A stretch of 64,000 nt of DNA from Catalimonadaceae bacterium JC749 (GCA_021730635.1 JAJNNC010000005.1:186001-250000), one strand, 5' to 3'; shown: positions 17,656 to 27,640, counted from the first letter of the stretch. Numbers and translations: made by a program. Notes: a model not told the origin generated them from the letters alone.

Positions 17656-19581
17656 ATGGAAAAACCTGTAAATTTTAATGGCTTCTTTTTTTCTCCCATC
17701 AGCAACCTCATCTCGACAATTTTTAAAAAGAACAGTACAAATGTTCCACGTCAGTTTCTGAGCGTGTTGTTGTGTACTGTAGGCTGGATGCTGTGGAACC
17801 CGTCCTTTGGGCAGACGACGGTAACGCTCGATAACCTTTCTTCCTTTGAGGACCCGGGGAAAACCTGGAAGATTGTAGGAAATGTGACGGCAGACCTGCA
17901 ACAAGGCAACCAACTCCAAACCACCAAAGGAAAAGGAGTCTTGGTGAACCTGCCGGATGACAAGACGCATGGCAAGGACCTGTACACTAATTTTGAACAT
18001 AGTGATATGGACCTGGAGCTGGACTATATGATGGCCAAAGGTTCTAACTCAGGCATTTACCTGCAAGGGCAATATGAACTGCAACTACTGGATAGCTGGG
18101 GCGTTTCTACCCCCACTTCCGGTGATAATGGTGGGATCTACGAACGTTGGGACGACAGCCGTCCGGATGGGCAACAGGGCTATCAGGGGTATGCACCCCG
18201 TCAGAATGTAAGCCGGGCACCCGGTTTGTGGCAGCACCTGAAAGTGTCGTTTCAGGCACCCCGGTTCGATGCGCAGGGGAAGAAAATAGAAAATGCCAAA
18301 ATCCTCCTGGTAGAACTCAACGGAGTGGCCATACACGAGGATGTAGAGCTGCTAGGGCCTACCCGGGGAGCCATGAGTGCCGATGAAAAAACGGCTGGCC
18401 CTCTTCGCTTTCAGGGCGATCATGGTGCCGTTGCCTTCCGAAATATCCAGGTGACTCACTACGATAAACCGCGTCCCGAACTCACAGACATCCATTATAG
18501 CATTTACGCCGGCAGGTATGAGGCAGAACCCGACTTTAGCCAGTTACCTCCCGAAGCGGAAGGTTCTTCCGTGATCCTGACGTCTGATCTTAGTCCCAAA
18601 TCTCAGCAGTTCCTGATCAAATATACGGGTACACTGAACGTCAAAGAAGCTGGTAATTATACTTTCAATATGAATTTTCCCGGCGGCTCCGGTTTGTTGA
18701 GAATCAATAAACAAGAGGTCATCCCGATCAGTGGATGGAACGGACAAGGCGAGGTAACCCTTCCCGTAGGAGAAATGCCTTTTGAAATGCTGTATTCCAA
18801 GCATGTAGATTGGGTAGAACCTTCCCTAGGACTGGCGGTGGCCGGCCCCGGAATCAGAGAATATCTGATCACCAATGAAAATGATATGCGCACAGGCAAT
18901 CCGGTAGATCCTATTCTGGTCGCTTCCACTGATAAAAAAATCATGAGAAGTTTTATGGACCTGCCTACGCCGGAAAATGAAGAGGAGGGTGGTATTCGTG
19001 TGGTGCACGCCGTATCCGTGAGCAGCCCTCACCAATTGCATTATACCTATGACATGGATCATGGCAACTGGGTACAGCTGTGGCGGGGAAGATTTTTAGA
19101 TGCGACGCCCATGTGGCACGACCGGGGTGATGGCTCTTCTCGCCCTACCGGGTCTGTGCTTCATTTTGGCAAGCCTGCGTTGGCTGTCGCTAAACTTTCT
19201 TCCAACCAGGCCGAATGGGTGGCCGATACCACAGGCAGTGGCTATAGGGCCAAAGGATATACGGTAGATACAAACGATGCACCCACTTTCCGCTATCAGA
19301 TTTATGGTACCCAGGTAGAAGATGCGATCCGGGTGCTGGAAAATGGACAGGGTTTCCAAAGAAAGTTAGCGGTTACGCAACCAGTAGAAGCGCTCTATGT
19401 TCGCCTGGCTGTAGGAGATAAGATTGAATCATTGTCCGATCAGATGTATCTGGTAGATGACAAATCTTACTATTTGCGCATAGAAGATGGGGGCGCCAAG
19501 CCCGTTGTCAGAGACATGAAGGGCAAAAAAGAACTGATTGTTCCTATCAAAGAGACCTTAACTTATTCTATTCTTTTCTAA
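17656..19581 (+). CDS. Secreted DUF1080 (3-keto-disaccharide hydrolase-like) protein with PA14-like domain
   Basis: A 641-residue protein. A hydrophobic export segment at about residues 33-52 ends in NPSFGQ after an unusually long N-terminus; a later start is possible. Residues about 55-275 form a DUF1080/concanavalin-like domain (GSNSGIYLQGQYELQLLDSWG, GGIYERWDD, GPLRFQGDHGAVAFRNIQV). Residues about 282-400 resemble PA14 (AGNYTFNMNFPGGSGLLRIN). The C-terminal 240 residues are unrecognised. DUF1080 proteins act on oxidised sugars. The cytochrome/propeller gene follows by 20 bases. Confidence 0.75.
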   Translation: MEKPVNFNGFFFSPISNLISTIFKKNSTNVPRQFLSVLLCTVGWMLWNPSFGQTTVTLDNLSSFEDPGKTWKIVGNVTADLQQGNQLQTTKGKGVLVNLPDDKTHGKDLYTNFEHSDMDLELDYMMAKGSNSGIYLQGQYELQLLDSWGVSTPTSGDNGGIYERWDDSRPDGQQGYQGYAPRQNVSRAPGLWQHLKVSFQAPRFDAQGKKIENAKILLVELNGVAIHEDVELLGPTRGAMSADEKTAGPLRFQGDHGAVAFRNIQVTHYDKPRPELTDIHYSIYAGRYEAEPDFSQLPPEAEGSSVILTSDLSPKSQQFLIKYTGTLNVKEAGNYTFNMNFPGGSGLLRINKQEVIPISGWNGQGEVTLPVGEMPFEMLYSKHVDWVEPSLGLAVAGPGIREYLITNENDMRTGNPVDPILVASTDKKIMRSFMDLPTPENEEEGGIRVVHAVSVSSPHQLHYTYDMDHGNWVQLWRGRFLDATPMWHDRGDGSSRPTGSVLHFGKPALAVAKLSSNQAEWVADTTGSGYRAKGYTVDTNDAPTFRYQIYGTQVEDAIRVLENGQGFQRKLAVTQPVEALYVRLAVGDKIESLSDQMYLVDDKSYYLRIEDGGAKPVVRDMKGKKELIVPIKETLTYSILF

Positions 19582-19601
19582 AATCATTTTCAAGATAGAT
19601 C

Positions 19602-21578
19602 ATGCATTATAAAAAATCATTCCTATCAGTTGCGCTTTCATGCTGCGCCGTGTTCGCTCTGATGGCTTTTAACTTTACCGCAATAGCCCAGGAAACACCA
19701 AAGGAAGAGGATTATTTCAAAATATTTAAAGTCAGTGCCCCGGAGGGATTATTGCTGGAAGTAGGTGGTTTGGCCGTATTACCGAATGGTGATTTAGGTG
19801 TATCTACCCGCCGAGGCGATATTTTTATTGTGGAAAATCCGTCAAGCCGCCAGCCATTCTTCAGGCTGTTTGCCTCCGGATTGCATGAGGTGCTGGGTTT
19901 GGCTTACAAAGAGGGTGCCCTGTATTGTGCCCAGCGTGGAGAGCTTACCAAATTGGTGGATACCAATATGGACGGTAAAGCGGATGTCTACGAAACGATT
20001 TACTCCTGGCCACTGTCAGGTCATTATCATGAGTATAGTTATGGTCCGAAAATAGCATCAGACGGCTCTTTTTTCGTCTCTGGCAATGTGGCTTTTGGCG
20101 ATGAGGAGTGGTGGCGCGGAGAAAGCCGGGTGCCGTGGCGGGGTTGGATCATGCGTATTACGGAAGAAGGCACTATGGAACCCTGGGCTACCGGCATGCG
20201 CTCTCCCTGTGGATTGGGCCTGGTAGATGGCGAGCTTTTTTATGCCGACAACCAGGGCGACTGGATGGGGTCCGGGGGTATCTGGCACATTACAAAAGGG
20301 GCTTTCACCGGCCATCCGGCAGGGCTGCGTTGGACCGGCGAAGCTAACTCCCCGGTAGAACTTACTACCGAACAACTTTACGCACTGGTAGATCCCCGGC
20401 AGACAAAAAACGAGCATGGACGGTATGTGAAACCTGAAAATGTAGAAAGTGAAGAATTTGTTTCCCTGTACGAAATGAAAGAAGATGTGCCTCCGCTGCG
20501 TTTGCCGGCCGCCTGGTTGCCTCATGGTATTTTAGGGATATCCACTTCTGAAATAACACAGATTCCGGAAGGAAATTTTGGCCCTTTTGAGGGACAGTTG
20601 TTGGTAGGTGATCAGGGACAAAGCAAAATTACGCGTGTATTTTTGGAAAAGGTGAAAGGAGAATACCAGGGAGCGGCCTTCGATTTTCGCAGTGGGTTCC
20701 GCTCCGGCGTATTGCGGATGGCTTGGGCACCCGATGGCTCCCTCTTTGTAGGAGAAACCAACCGCGGATGGGGTTCTGCCGGAGATGCCAATGAAGGTCT
20801 GGAGCGACTGGTGTGGAATGAAAAAGTACCCTTTGAAATGCGTGCCGTGCGGGCGATGCCTGATGGTTTTGAGATAGAATTTACCCATCCTGTAGACAAA
20901 AAGTCGGCGGAAGATATGGCCTCCTATGAAGTGGAAAGCTTTATTTATAAATATCATCCTGTGTATGGGAGTCCTCCTGTGAATTCAGAGCAAAGGATGG
21001 TGAAAGGGGTGAAGCTCTCAGAAGACGGGATGAAAGCCCGGATCATAGTGGACAACCTCCGCCAGTATCATGTCCACCGGCTGACCCTGAAAGGTATCCG
21101 GTCTAAAGATAATTTTTACTCCCTAGTGCATCCTACTGCCTATTATACCCTGAACAACATTCCGGAGGGACCTAAGTTGACTCTGGCTGAGGTGAGCACT
21201 CAAAATTCGGCTAGCCAGCTCAATAAGAAACAGACTACGGCTTCTGCCGAAAAGAATGCCGGCGGACAAAAGGCTGCTACGCAGGGCAATGGTGGGGGTC
21301 AGGCAGCAACCGAACAAGCGCTTACTTTTGCTGACATAGAACCGCTTTTGCAGAAAAATACCTGTACTGCCTGCCACAATAAAGACAAACGTCAGGTAGG
21401 ACCTGCCTTTGTGGAAGTAGCCAAACGCCAGTATTCTGAGGATGAAATTGTAGAACTTATTTATAATCCAAAACCCCAGAACTGGCCGGATTATGCCACT
21501 GAAATGCCGCCGATGCCACAGGTGCCTAAAGAAGAGGCACTGAAAATTGCCCGGTGGATCAATTCCTTAAAGGAATAA
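19602..21578 (+). CDS. Secreted beta-propeller dehydrogenase-like protein with C-terminal cytochrome c domain
   Basis: A 658-residue protein with a signal peptide ending near FTAIAQ. The body is a sorbosone-dehydrogenase/PQQ-like propeller (PNGDLGVSTRRGDIFIVEN, DTNMDGKADVYETIY, GMRSPCGLGLVDGELFYADN). A low-complexity Gln/Ala/Gly linker leads to a class I cytochrome c domain with haem motif CTACH (588-592) and a distal Met in EMPPMPQ. It probably oxidises a carbohydrate in the periplasm and passes electrons to haem. Its pairing with the DUF1080 gene suggests one oxidise-then-cleave sugar pathway; the substrate is unknown. Confidence 0.78.
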   Translation: MHYKKSFLSVALSCCAVFALMAFNFTAIAQETPKEEDYFKIFKVSAPEGLLLEVGGLAVLPNGDLGVSTRRGDIFIVENPSSRQPFFRLFASGLHEVLGLAYKEGALYCAQRGELTKLVDTNMDGKADVYETIYSWPLSGHYHEYSYGPKIASDGSFFVSGNVAFGDEEWWRGESRVPWRGWIMRITEEGTMEPWATGMRSPCGLGLVDGELFYADNQGDWMGSGGIWHITKGAFTGHPAGLRWTGEANSPVELTTEQLYALVDPRQTKNEHGRYVKPENVESEEFVSLYEMKEDVPPLRLPAAWLPHGILGISTSEITQIPEGNFGPFEGQLLVGDQGQSKITRVFLEKVKGEYQGAAFDFRSGFRSGVLRMAWAPDGSLFVGETNRGWGSAGDANEGLERLVWNEKVPFEMRAVRAMPDGFEIEFTHPVDKKSAEDMASYEVESFIYKYHPVYGSPPVNSEQRMVKGVKLSEDGMKARIIVDNLRQYHVHRLTLKGIRSKDNFYSLVHPTAYYTLNNIPEGPKLTLAEVSTQNSASQLNKKQTTASAEKNAGGQKAATQGNGGGQAATEQALTFADIEPLLQKNTCTACHNKDKRQVGPAFVEVAKRQYSEDEIVELIYNPKPQNWPDYATEMPPMPQVPKEEALKIARWINSLKE

Positions 21579-21820
21579 CCGATTTTATTAAGAGACTGGG
21601 AACGCAACGCTTTATGGACTACCCTTTGGTGTTGTAGTTCCCTGTTTCTTAAGCAATCACCAGACTGACAGGTACTTTGGCAAGATACAAGGCTTTTTGT
21701 CAGCCTGATACCCTAATTTTGCATGGAGAGCCTGGCCATTGATAAAAATGCCCAATTCGGTTGAAGGTATAAACAAATTTGATATATTGGCCGGCAGCCA
21801 TTGACCATTTAAGTAAATTT

Positions 21821-24397
21821 ATGGATAGTTCTACCAGCAGTATACTACAAACCTATAATAAACAAGTAGGGCTTAAGTTTCAATTGTATAACAGCCTCTT
21901 CACAGCACTTCCCTTTCATCGAGTGGAAAGAACCGGCGTACTATTGTCCATCTTTCATTTGCATTGTGAAGAAGGTTTCGCCAAGAACCAAAGTCCTGTA
22001 GACATCATCAACACTTTCTTCCGGCAACATACTTCCGACCGGAATGAGCAGGAGCAACTGGACCTGTTGTTCAGATTTGTGCAATATGCCGAAAGGCAGG
22101 TGGTGTTATTTGATGCTTTAGAAGACGCTGCCTTTCGCGACATTCACGATATGCATGGCACCGGCACCCTCAAACATCTGCAGTCTGAAGTGCTGCACGA
22201 CCGTTCGCAGGAGCAGTTGGCGAAAAAACTAGAAGATTTCTCCGTACGCCTGGTCCTCACCGCGCATCCTACACAGTTTTATCCCAGTGAAGTGCTGGTC
22301 ATTATCAACGATCTGGCCAAGGCTATCATCAATGATAATACGGACCTGGTGAATACCTATTTGCAGCAACTTGGAAAAACCCCATTTTTCAAGAACCAGA
22401 AACCGACACCCTACGATGAGGCCACGAATCTGATATGGTATCTGGAGAATGTGTTCTATTTTGCGGCAGGGCATATCCTCTCTTATCTGAAAGATCAGTT
22501 TCCGCATGAAGTGTATGGCCGGAATCCTTTGGTGCGTTTTGGTTTCTGGCCGGGAGGAGACCGGGACGGTAATCCCTTTGTGAAAGCAGATACAACCTTG
22601 AAGGTAGCCAAAGCGTTGCAGGGTGCTATCATCAAGTCTTATTACACCGATGTTCGTAAGCTTAAACGCCGCCTTACTTTCAAAGGCGTAGCGCATGTGA
22701 TACAATCCCTGGAAGAAAAGCTCTATAAGCACCTCTTTCTGCCAGATTATCAGAATGGTTTGTCCAAAGGCGAGATCATTCAGGCGCTGGAGGAGATCAG
22801 ACATACACTGATTGAGCAGCATAACGGCTTGTTTCAGAACATGGTGGAAAACCTGTTGAGCAAGGTAGAGTTGTTCGGACTATTTTTTGCCTCCCTGGAT
22901 ATCCGTCAGGATAGCTCTGTGCATGCTGAGCTGCTGGAAACCCTGGTGGCTCAAACAGATGTCTTGCCCGGTCATTTTCCACAGCTTTCGGAGCAGGAAA
23001 AAATAGCGGCCTTGTTAAAAATACAATCGACCGTTGATCCTGCTACACTGGACAATGAACTGTTTCGTGATACTTTAACAAGTATGGCTGTGATGAAGAC
23101 GATTCAGCAGCAAAACGGAGAAGAAGGGTGTCATCGCTATATCATCAGCCACACGACCAGTGCATTGGATGTGATGAGCGTCTATGGCCTGTTGTTGATA
23201 AGCGGGTGGCAGCGTGAGGAGATGAAAGTGGATATTGTACCGCTTTTCGAAACCATCGATGATCTGCGCAATGCTGGGGATGTAATGAAAGCCCTGTATG
23301 AAAATGAAGATTACCGTAAGCACCTGGAGAGAAGGAATAATACGCAGACCATTATGCTGGGCTTTTCCGACGGCACCAAAGACGGAGGCTATCTGATGGC
23401 CAACTGGAGTATTTATAAGGCCAAGGAAGCATTGAGCCAACTGTCAAAACAATATGAGGTACAGGTTATCTTTTTTGATGGCCGGGGAGGTCCACCCGCC
23501 AGGGGAGGGGGTAGAACACATCAGTTTTATGCTTCTATGGGGCAAAATATTGCCAACAAAGAAATTCAGCTTACCATCCAGGGGCAGACCATCAGCTCCA
23601 ACTTCGGTACTATCGATGCGGCACAGTTTAATATTGAACAGTTGATGCACGCAGGCATCAGTAATGCCCTTACCACCACTCGTGCCAATACGATGACCGC
23701 AGAAGAAGAAGCACTGCTTCAGCGGTTGGCGAATGAGAGTTATGACGCTTATAATACCTTAAAAAACCTTCCTAATTTTCTGGAATACCTTAACAGCGTG
23801 AGCCCCCTACGCTATTACGGGGAAGCTAATATCGGCAGTAGGCCTTCCAAGCGCAAACCAGGAAAACTCAATCTGAATGATCTGCGGGCAGTGCCTTATG
23901 TGGGTTCCTGGAGTCAGTTAAAACAGAATTTGCCCGGCTATTACGGTGTGGGCACTGCCTTTCAAAAGCTGGAAGCTGCCGGACAATGGGAAGCCCTTCA
24001 GCAACTGTATCAGCGATCTCTGTTCTTCAAAACGTTGATGGACAACTGTGAGATGGCCATGAGCAAATGCTTTTTCCCTTTAACCGCTTTTCTGGCCGAT
24101 CACCCTCAATATGGGGATTTATGGAAGATGTTTTACGAAGAGTTTGAGCGAACTCATGCTTATATTTTACGGCTTTCAGATACCCAATCGCTGATGGAAG
24201 ATAAGCCCGTCAACCGGCTTTCTATTCAGATGCGCCAGCGTATTGAATTACCCCTGCTTACCATTCAACAATATGCCCTGACGAAGATCAGAGAAATGGA
24301 TGAGCAAGGCATGGATACGCCTCAGAAAAAGGTGTTTGAGAAACTGGTCGTCCGCTGCTCTTTCGGTATCATCAATGCCGAAAGAAATTCTGCCTGA
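21821..24397 (+). CDS. ppc: Phosphoenolpyruvate carboxylase
   Basis: About 858 residues; makes oxaloacetate from PEP and bicarbonate. Catalytic and allosteric segments are present: LTAHPTQFYPSEVL (the usual TAHPTE with Gln for Glu), GFWPGGDRDGNPFV, FFDGRGGPPARGGGRTHQF and IGSRPSKR, and the C-terminus ends in N-A-E-R-N-S-A rather than the canonical NTG. It is the divergent Bacteroidota-type sequence, with YVGSWSQLKQNLPGYYGVG. I chose the ATG at 21821; the TTG at 21779 adds 14 implausible residues. A possible -7 box TAATTTTG lies at 21714-21721. Confidence 0.92.
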   Translation: MDSSTSSILQTYNKQVGLKFQLYNSLFTALPFHRVERTGVLLSIFHLHCEEGFAKNQSPVDIINTFFRQHTSDRNEQEQLDLLFRFVQYAERQVVLFDALEDAAFRDIHDMHGTGTLKHLQSEVLHDRSQEQLAKKLEDFSVRLVLTAHPTQFYPSEVLVIINDLAKAIINDNTDLVNTYLQQLGKTPFFKNQKPTPYDEATNLIWYLENVFYFAAGHILSYLKDQFPHEVYGRNPLVRFGFWPGGDRDGNPFVKADTTLKVAKALQGAIIKSYYTDVRKLKRRLTFKGVAHVIQSLEEKLYKHLFLPDYQNGLSKGEIIQALEEIRHTLIEQHNGLFQNMVENLLSKVELFGLFFASLDIRQDSSVHAELLETLVAQTDVLPGHFPQLSEQEKIAALLKIQSTVDPATLDNELFRDTLTSMAVMKTIQQQNGEEGCHRYIISHTTSALDVMSVYGLLLISGWQREEMKVDIVPLFETIDDLRNAGDVMKALYENEDYRKHLERRNNTQTIMLGFSDGTKDGGYLMANWSIYKAKEALSQLSKQYEVQVIFFDGRGGPPARGGGRTHQFYASMGQNIANKEIQLTIQGQTISSNFGTIDAAQFNIEQLMHAGISNALTTTRANTMTAEEEALLQRLANESYDAYNTLKNLPNFLEYLNSVSPLRYYGEANIGSRPSKRKPGKLNLNDLRAVPYVGSWSQLKQNLPGYYGVGTAFQKLEAAGQWEALQQLYQRSLFFKTLMDNCEMAMSKCFFPLTAFLADHPQYGDLWKMFYEEFERTHAYILRLSDTQSLMEDKPVNRLSIQMRQRIELPLLTIQQYALTKIREMDEQGMDTPQKKVFEKLVVRCSFGIINAERNSA

Positions 24398-24464
24398 CCG
24401 GGTGGTTGCACAGAAGCTTCTGAATCAATAGCCTGCCTGTATAAAAACATGGCCCGAAAGTAGG

Positions 24465-24493
24465 AGGGTGAGGTAGTATATTTACCTCACTCT
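24465..24493. terminator. Hairpin between convergent ppc and serine hydrolase genes
   Basis: An 11-bp stem with one G-T pair (arms 24465-24475 and 24483-24493), whose right arm covers the last codons of the minus-strand gene. On the + strand it is followed by a short T run only, so its strength is uncertain. Confidence 0.4.
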
Positions 24494-25942
24494 TTGCAAT
24501 TGATACTCCCCGTCCACGGTGAGGGTAGAAGGTTTGTTTTCAGCATTGTTAGCAAAGGTAAAGGTCATCCCATTATCCCTTTTGAAGAAACTGGAGTCGG
24601 ATTCAGGAAGGACAATAAAAGCGGTGTTATCCCATAACTGCTTCACCCATAAAGCTGTATCTCTGGCGTATACCTGAACGGCAAACCCTGGGTTCAACTG
24701 ATATTGATATTTGCCGTTATAGGAGGTTAATATTTCTGTAGGTACCGACACGATTTTCTTTCTGGTAGGTAAAAAAGTATTCCACTGATATACTTCAGAA
24801 ATACTTCTCAGGATTTCGTTGATCAGGTCACTGCCATTGTCGGAATTGGTCATAATGACTGCTCCCTTTCCCTGGTGGACAAAGGCTACCATCTGGCAGC
24901 GGTATCCTTCATTGGCGCCGCCATGACCAAACCGCAAAGAATCATTGTCTCCCATGAGGCCTGGCCCTAATCCCCAGTCTTTCATGTGCTTGGTCAGCAT
25001 ACGCTCGGTCATGGCCTGAGATATAACTAGGTTGGATTGCCCCGCAATGGATTGTTGTACTTCTATCAGATATTTGGCCAGGTCAGTAGGCGTGGTCCAC
25101 AAACCTGCTGCGGCCATTTCCGGATAGGTATGCCAGTTGCCGGCTACTTTTTCACCGTTGGCTCTATGCCCTATGCTGGCATGGTTATGATATTCATTGG
25201 GCAAGGGTTGCTGATAGGTACTGTGTTCCATGCCTAAAGGAGACAGCACAAGCGAATCCATAATCTCAGGAAACGGCTTTCCTGTTACATCTTCCATCAT
25301 TTTCTGTAGAACGGTATAACCTCCACCCGAATATCGCCAGAGAGTACCCGGTAGGGTATCGGTCATGATCTCTGCCGAATTAGCAGGTTTTTCACCCTGT
25401 AAAATGTTAATCACTGTGGGTAGAGAATCTCCGCTGGCGTAGCCGCCAAAGCCATGCACGGTTAGTCCGGCTGTATGGGTCAGCAGGTGTTCCAGGGTGA
25501 CCGGTTGCTCAGCCGTAAAAGGAGATGCTTTGATTTTCCAATCCAGTAAAACCTCATTCACATCCTGGTCGAGCCGGAGCTTGCTTTGTTCCACCAATTT
25601 TAAAGCTGCCAGGGCGGCAACCGGTTTGCTGATAGAAGCAGCCTGGAACATAGTCAAGGAGTCTACCGCCTGCTGGCTATCCGCACTGGTAAATCCATAC
25701 CCTTTGGCCCAGGCAATTTTGCCTCCATCAATCAGGGCAATGCTTACTCCCGGTACTTTGTAATGCTTCATGCGCTCTTCCAGCGAAAAGTAGGAGTCTC
25801 CTGCCTCCTCAATCAGGATAGAGGGCATCAGATGCTGTTCGACTTGTGCTACGGTCGACTGAGCATTGGCCGACTCCTGCTGATTTTGGCAGGAAAAACA
25901 GACGATTAACGCGAGCCATGAGAGGGAAAATAGCAGTTTCAT
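24482..25942 (-). CDS. Serine hydrolase, class C beta-lactamase/esterase family, lipoprotein
   Basis: About 486 residues with a lipoprotein signal (LIVCFSC). The beta-lactamase-related fold shows SxxK (SISK, Ser103 and Lys106 from this start), a YSG motif in WRYSGGGYTVLQKM and a C-terminal HGG (RFGHGGANEGYRC). These enzymes are usually esterases or peptidases rather than resistance enzymes. The C-terminal 100 residues are a lipocalin-like beta domain. The ATG at 25942 is used; an upstream TTG frame overlaps the LemA-like gene. Third gene after pfkA. Confidence 0.85.
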   Translation of the reverse strand: MKLLFSLSWLALIVCFSCQNQQESANAQSTVAQVEQHLMPSILIEEAGDSYFSLEERMKHYKVPGVSIALIDGGKIAWAKGYGFTSADSQQAVDSLTMFQAASISKPVAALAALKLVEQSKLRLDQDVNEVLLDWKIKASPFTAEQPVTLEHLLTHTAGLTVHGFGGYASGDSLPTVINILQGEKPANSAEIMTDTLPGTLWRYSGGGYTVLQKMMEDVTGKPFPEIMDSLVLSPLGMEHSTYQQPLPNEYHNHASIGHRANGEKVAGNWHTYPEMAAAGLWTTPTDLAKYLIEVQQSIAGQSNLVISQAMTERMLTKHMKDWGLGPGLMGDNDSLRFGHGGANEGYRCQMVAFVHQGKGAVIMTNSDNGSDLINEILRSISEVYQWNTFLPTRKKIVSVPTEILTSYNGKYQYQLNPGFAVQVYARDTALWVKQLWDNTAFIVLPESDSSFFKRDNGMTFTFANNAENKPSTLTVDGEYQLQRVR

Positions 25943-25979
25943 GCTTATGTCAATGTTATAAGTCCGGGGATAGATTTTT

Positions 25980-26471
25980 TTAAAGTGTTTCAATGGGCCG
26001 GAAACCTGTGAGTTTAGCTATTTGCTTGGATGGATTTCTGGTCACCAGCTCATTGTATTGATGCAGGCGGATTCTATATAAGGTAGCTGCTTTGCGGTAG
26101 TGGTTATCCGCCACGAGCAGCTGTCGGTAAGTGTTGTCGTAGCTGCCTTCCCCCACAAACGCTGTAGGTATTTTCTCAATCAGGGAAGTGATTTCTGTTT
26201 CTTTCTCCGTTTTCTCCTGAACGCTGATCTCCTCCCGGGTTTGGTCATTCAGTTGGGATTGGATCTGTTCAACAATGGTATGAATGGTAGGATCGACCTC
26301 CGTAATTTGATTCATTTGCCTTAAAATCGTATTGCGGAGTGCAGCGTATTTAAATAACAAGGAAGCCGCTTCTTCTGCCTCCTTTTTTTTTCTTTTAAGG
26401 CTATTGAAGTTAACAATTCCCCACAAAAAGATAAAGCCAGCCAATGCCACTATAATTGGCAGATAACCCAT
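25980..26471 (-). CDS. LemA-like membrane protein
   Basis: A 163-residue protein: an N-terminal membrane helix (LPIIVALAGFIFLWGIVNF), a basic stretch KRKKKEAEEA, then long helices with coiled-coil character, ending in YNELVTRNPSKQIAKLTGFRP, which matches the C-terminal signature of LemA-family proteins. The function of LemA is poorly known. It begins 1 base after the pfkA stop, so the two are co-transcribed. Confidence 0.7.
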   Translation of the reverse strand: MGYLPIIVALAGFIFLWGIVNFNSLKRKKKEAEEAASLLFKYAALRNTILRQMNQITEVDPTIHTIVEQIQSQLNDQTREEISVQEKTEKETEITSLIEKIPTAFVGEGSYDNTYRQLLVADNHYRKAATLYRIRLHQYNELVTRNPSKQIAKLTGFRPIETL

Positions 26472-26472
26472 A

Positions 26473-27444
26473 TCAGATGCTCAGAATTTTCACCATCCGC
26501 AGCAGATCCTGGTCCAGGGGTTTGGTCGTATTAATGCATTCCTTGAAGCTGGTAAACACTACCCGGTTGTTGACGATACCAGCCATCATATTTTTTTTGC
26601 CGCTCAACAAGCCTTCCAGGGCAGCCAATCCCAGTCGGCTGGCCAGAATCCGGTCTATGGCGGTAGGCGCTCCTCCACGCTGAATATGACCCAGAATGGA
26701 TACTTTCAGATCTTTGCCTTTCAGGCGATCTCTCACTTTGGCAACGACTTCCATCGCTCCCCCTTCTTCGTCTCCTTCGGCCACCACCACAATGGAAGAG
26801 GTTTTTTCACTGTTTCTTCCCTGCATCAGGGTGTGAATGACGTCATCCACTGTGATACTGGTTTCCGGAACCATGATCAACTCCGCTCCACCACCAATGC
26901 CGGAGGAGATGGCAATATAACCTGCATCACGCCCCATGACTTCAATAAAGAAAATTCGGTCGTGAGAATTGGCAGTATCCCGGATTTTGTCAATGGCTTC
27001 CAGCGCTGTATTCACTGCCGTGTCAAACCCAATGGTGTAATCGGTGCCATACAGGTCATTATCAATAGTGCCGGGAGCCCCTACAATAGGCACGCCATAT
27101 TCTTCGTAAAAGAGACTGGCACCGGTGAAAGTACCGTTACCCCCAATAACCACCAGACCTTCGATACCCCGCCTTTCCAACTGGTGAAAAGCTTTTTTGC
27201 GTCCTTCTTTGGTTCTGAACTCTTCACTACGGGCTGATTTAAGAATGGTTCCTCCTTTTTGGATAATATTACTGACGGAGTAAGATTTCATTTTATAGAT
27301 ATCGCCGTCGATCATACCATTGTAACCATACTTAATCCCATAGGCTTCTACTCCATGGTAGATAGCGCCACGAATGACCGCCCTAATGCAAGCATTCATA
27401 CCCGGTGCATCACCTCCGGAAGTTAAAACCGCGATTTTTTTCAT
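26473..27444 (-). CDS. pfkA: 6-phosphofructokinase, PfkA type
   Basis: A 323-residue glycolytic enzyme. Motifs: TSGGDAPGMNA, SARSEEFRT, GAPGTIDNDLYGTDYTIGFDTA (catalytic Asp), VEVMGRDAGYIA-like segment EVMGRDAGYIAI and LGHIQRGGAPTAIDRI. The nucleotide/Mg loop reads IGGNGTFTGA, with Asn103 where the ATP-dependent family usually has Asp (GGDG). The Gly after it favours ATP rather than pyrophosphate. It is first in an operon with the LemA-like and serine hydrolase genes. Confidence 0.93.
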   Translation of the reverse strand: MKKIAVLTSGGDAPGMNACIRAVIRGAIYHGVEAYGIKYGYNGMIDGDIYKMKSYSVSNIIQKGGTILKSARSEEFRTKEGRKKAFHQLERRGIEGLVVIGGNGTFTGASLFYEEYGVPIVGAPGTIDNDLYGTDYTIGFDTAVNTALEAIDKIRDTANSHDRIFFIEVMGRDAGYIAISSGIGGGAELIMVPETSITVDDVIHTLMQGRNSEKTSSIVVVAEGDEEGGAMEVVAKVRDRLKGKDLKVSILGHIQRGGAPTAIDRILASRLGLAALEGLLSGKKNMMAGIVNNRVVFTSFKECINTTKPLDQDLLRMVKILSI

Positions 27445-27607
27445 AAAACCGTAAAATCCAATGAGTTAATAAGAAATTATATTTTGTTGACGTTAAAAAA
27501 CAAAAATAATTCTTTTGTAAATGTATTATTAAAAATCTTTTTCTCTTATATAACGCAGGAGAGCCTCCTAATCATATTCAAATTTGACTGTAAAGATTTA
27601 AGATTTT

Positions 27608-27625
27608 TTGATAAAATAAAATCAA
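27608..27625. promoter_or_regulatory. Inverted repeat upstream of the DegT gene
   Basis: TTGAT and ATCAA separated by 8 bases, 15 bp before the ATG at 27641. The spacing does not fit FNR (4 bases); possibly an operator for another regulator, possibly chance in AT-rich DNA. Confidence 0.25.
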
Positions 27626-27640
27626 CTTTGACATTTTTAT

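Noticed and set aside
21600-21700. GGGAAC/GTTCCC and CTGACA/TGTCAG inverted repeats between the cytochrome gene and ppc
   Set aside because: Short arms with long loops and no T-run; not convincing terminators or operators.
27608-27625. TTGAT/ATCAA as an FNR site
   Set aside because: The spacer is 8 bases, not 4, and the position close to the ATG does not fit activation. Kept only as an inverted repeat.
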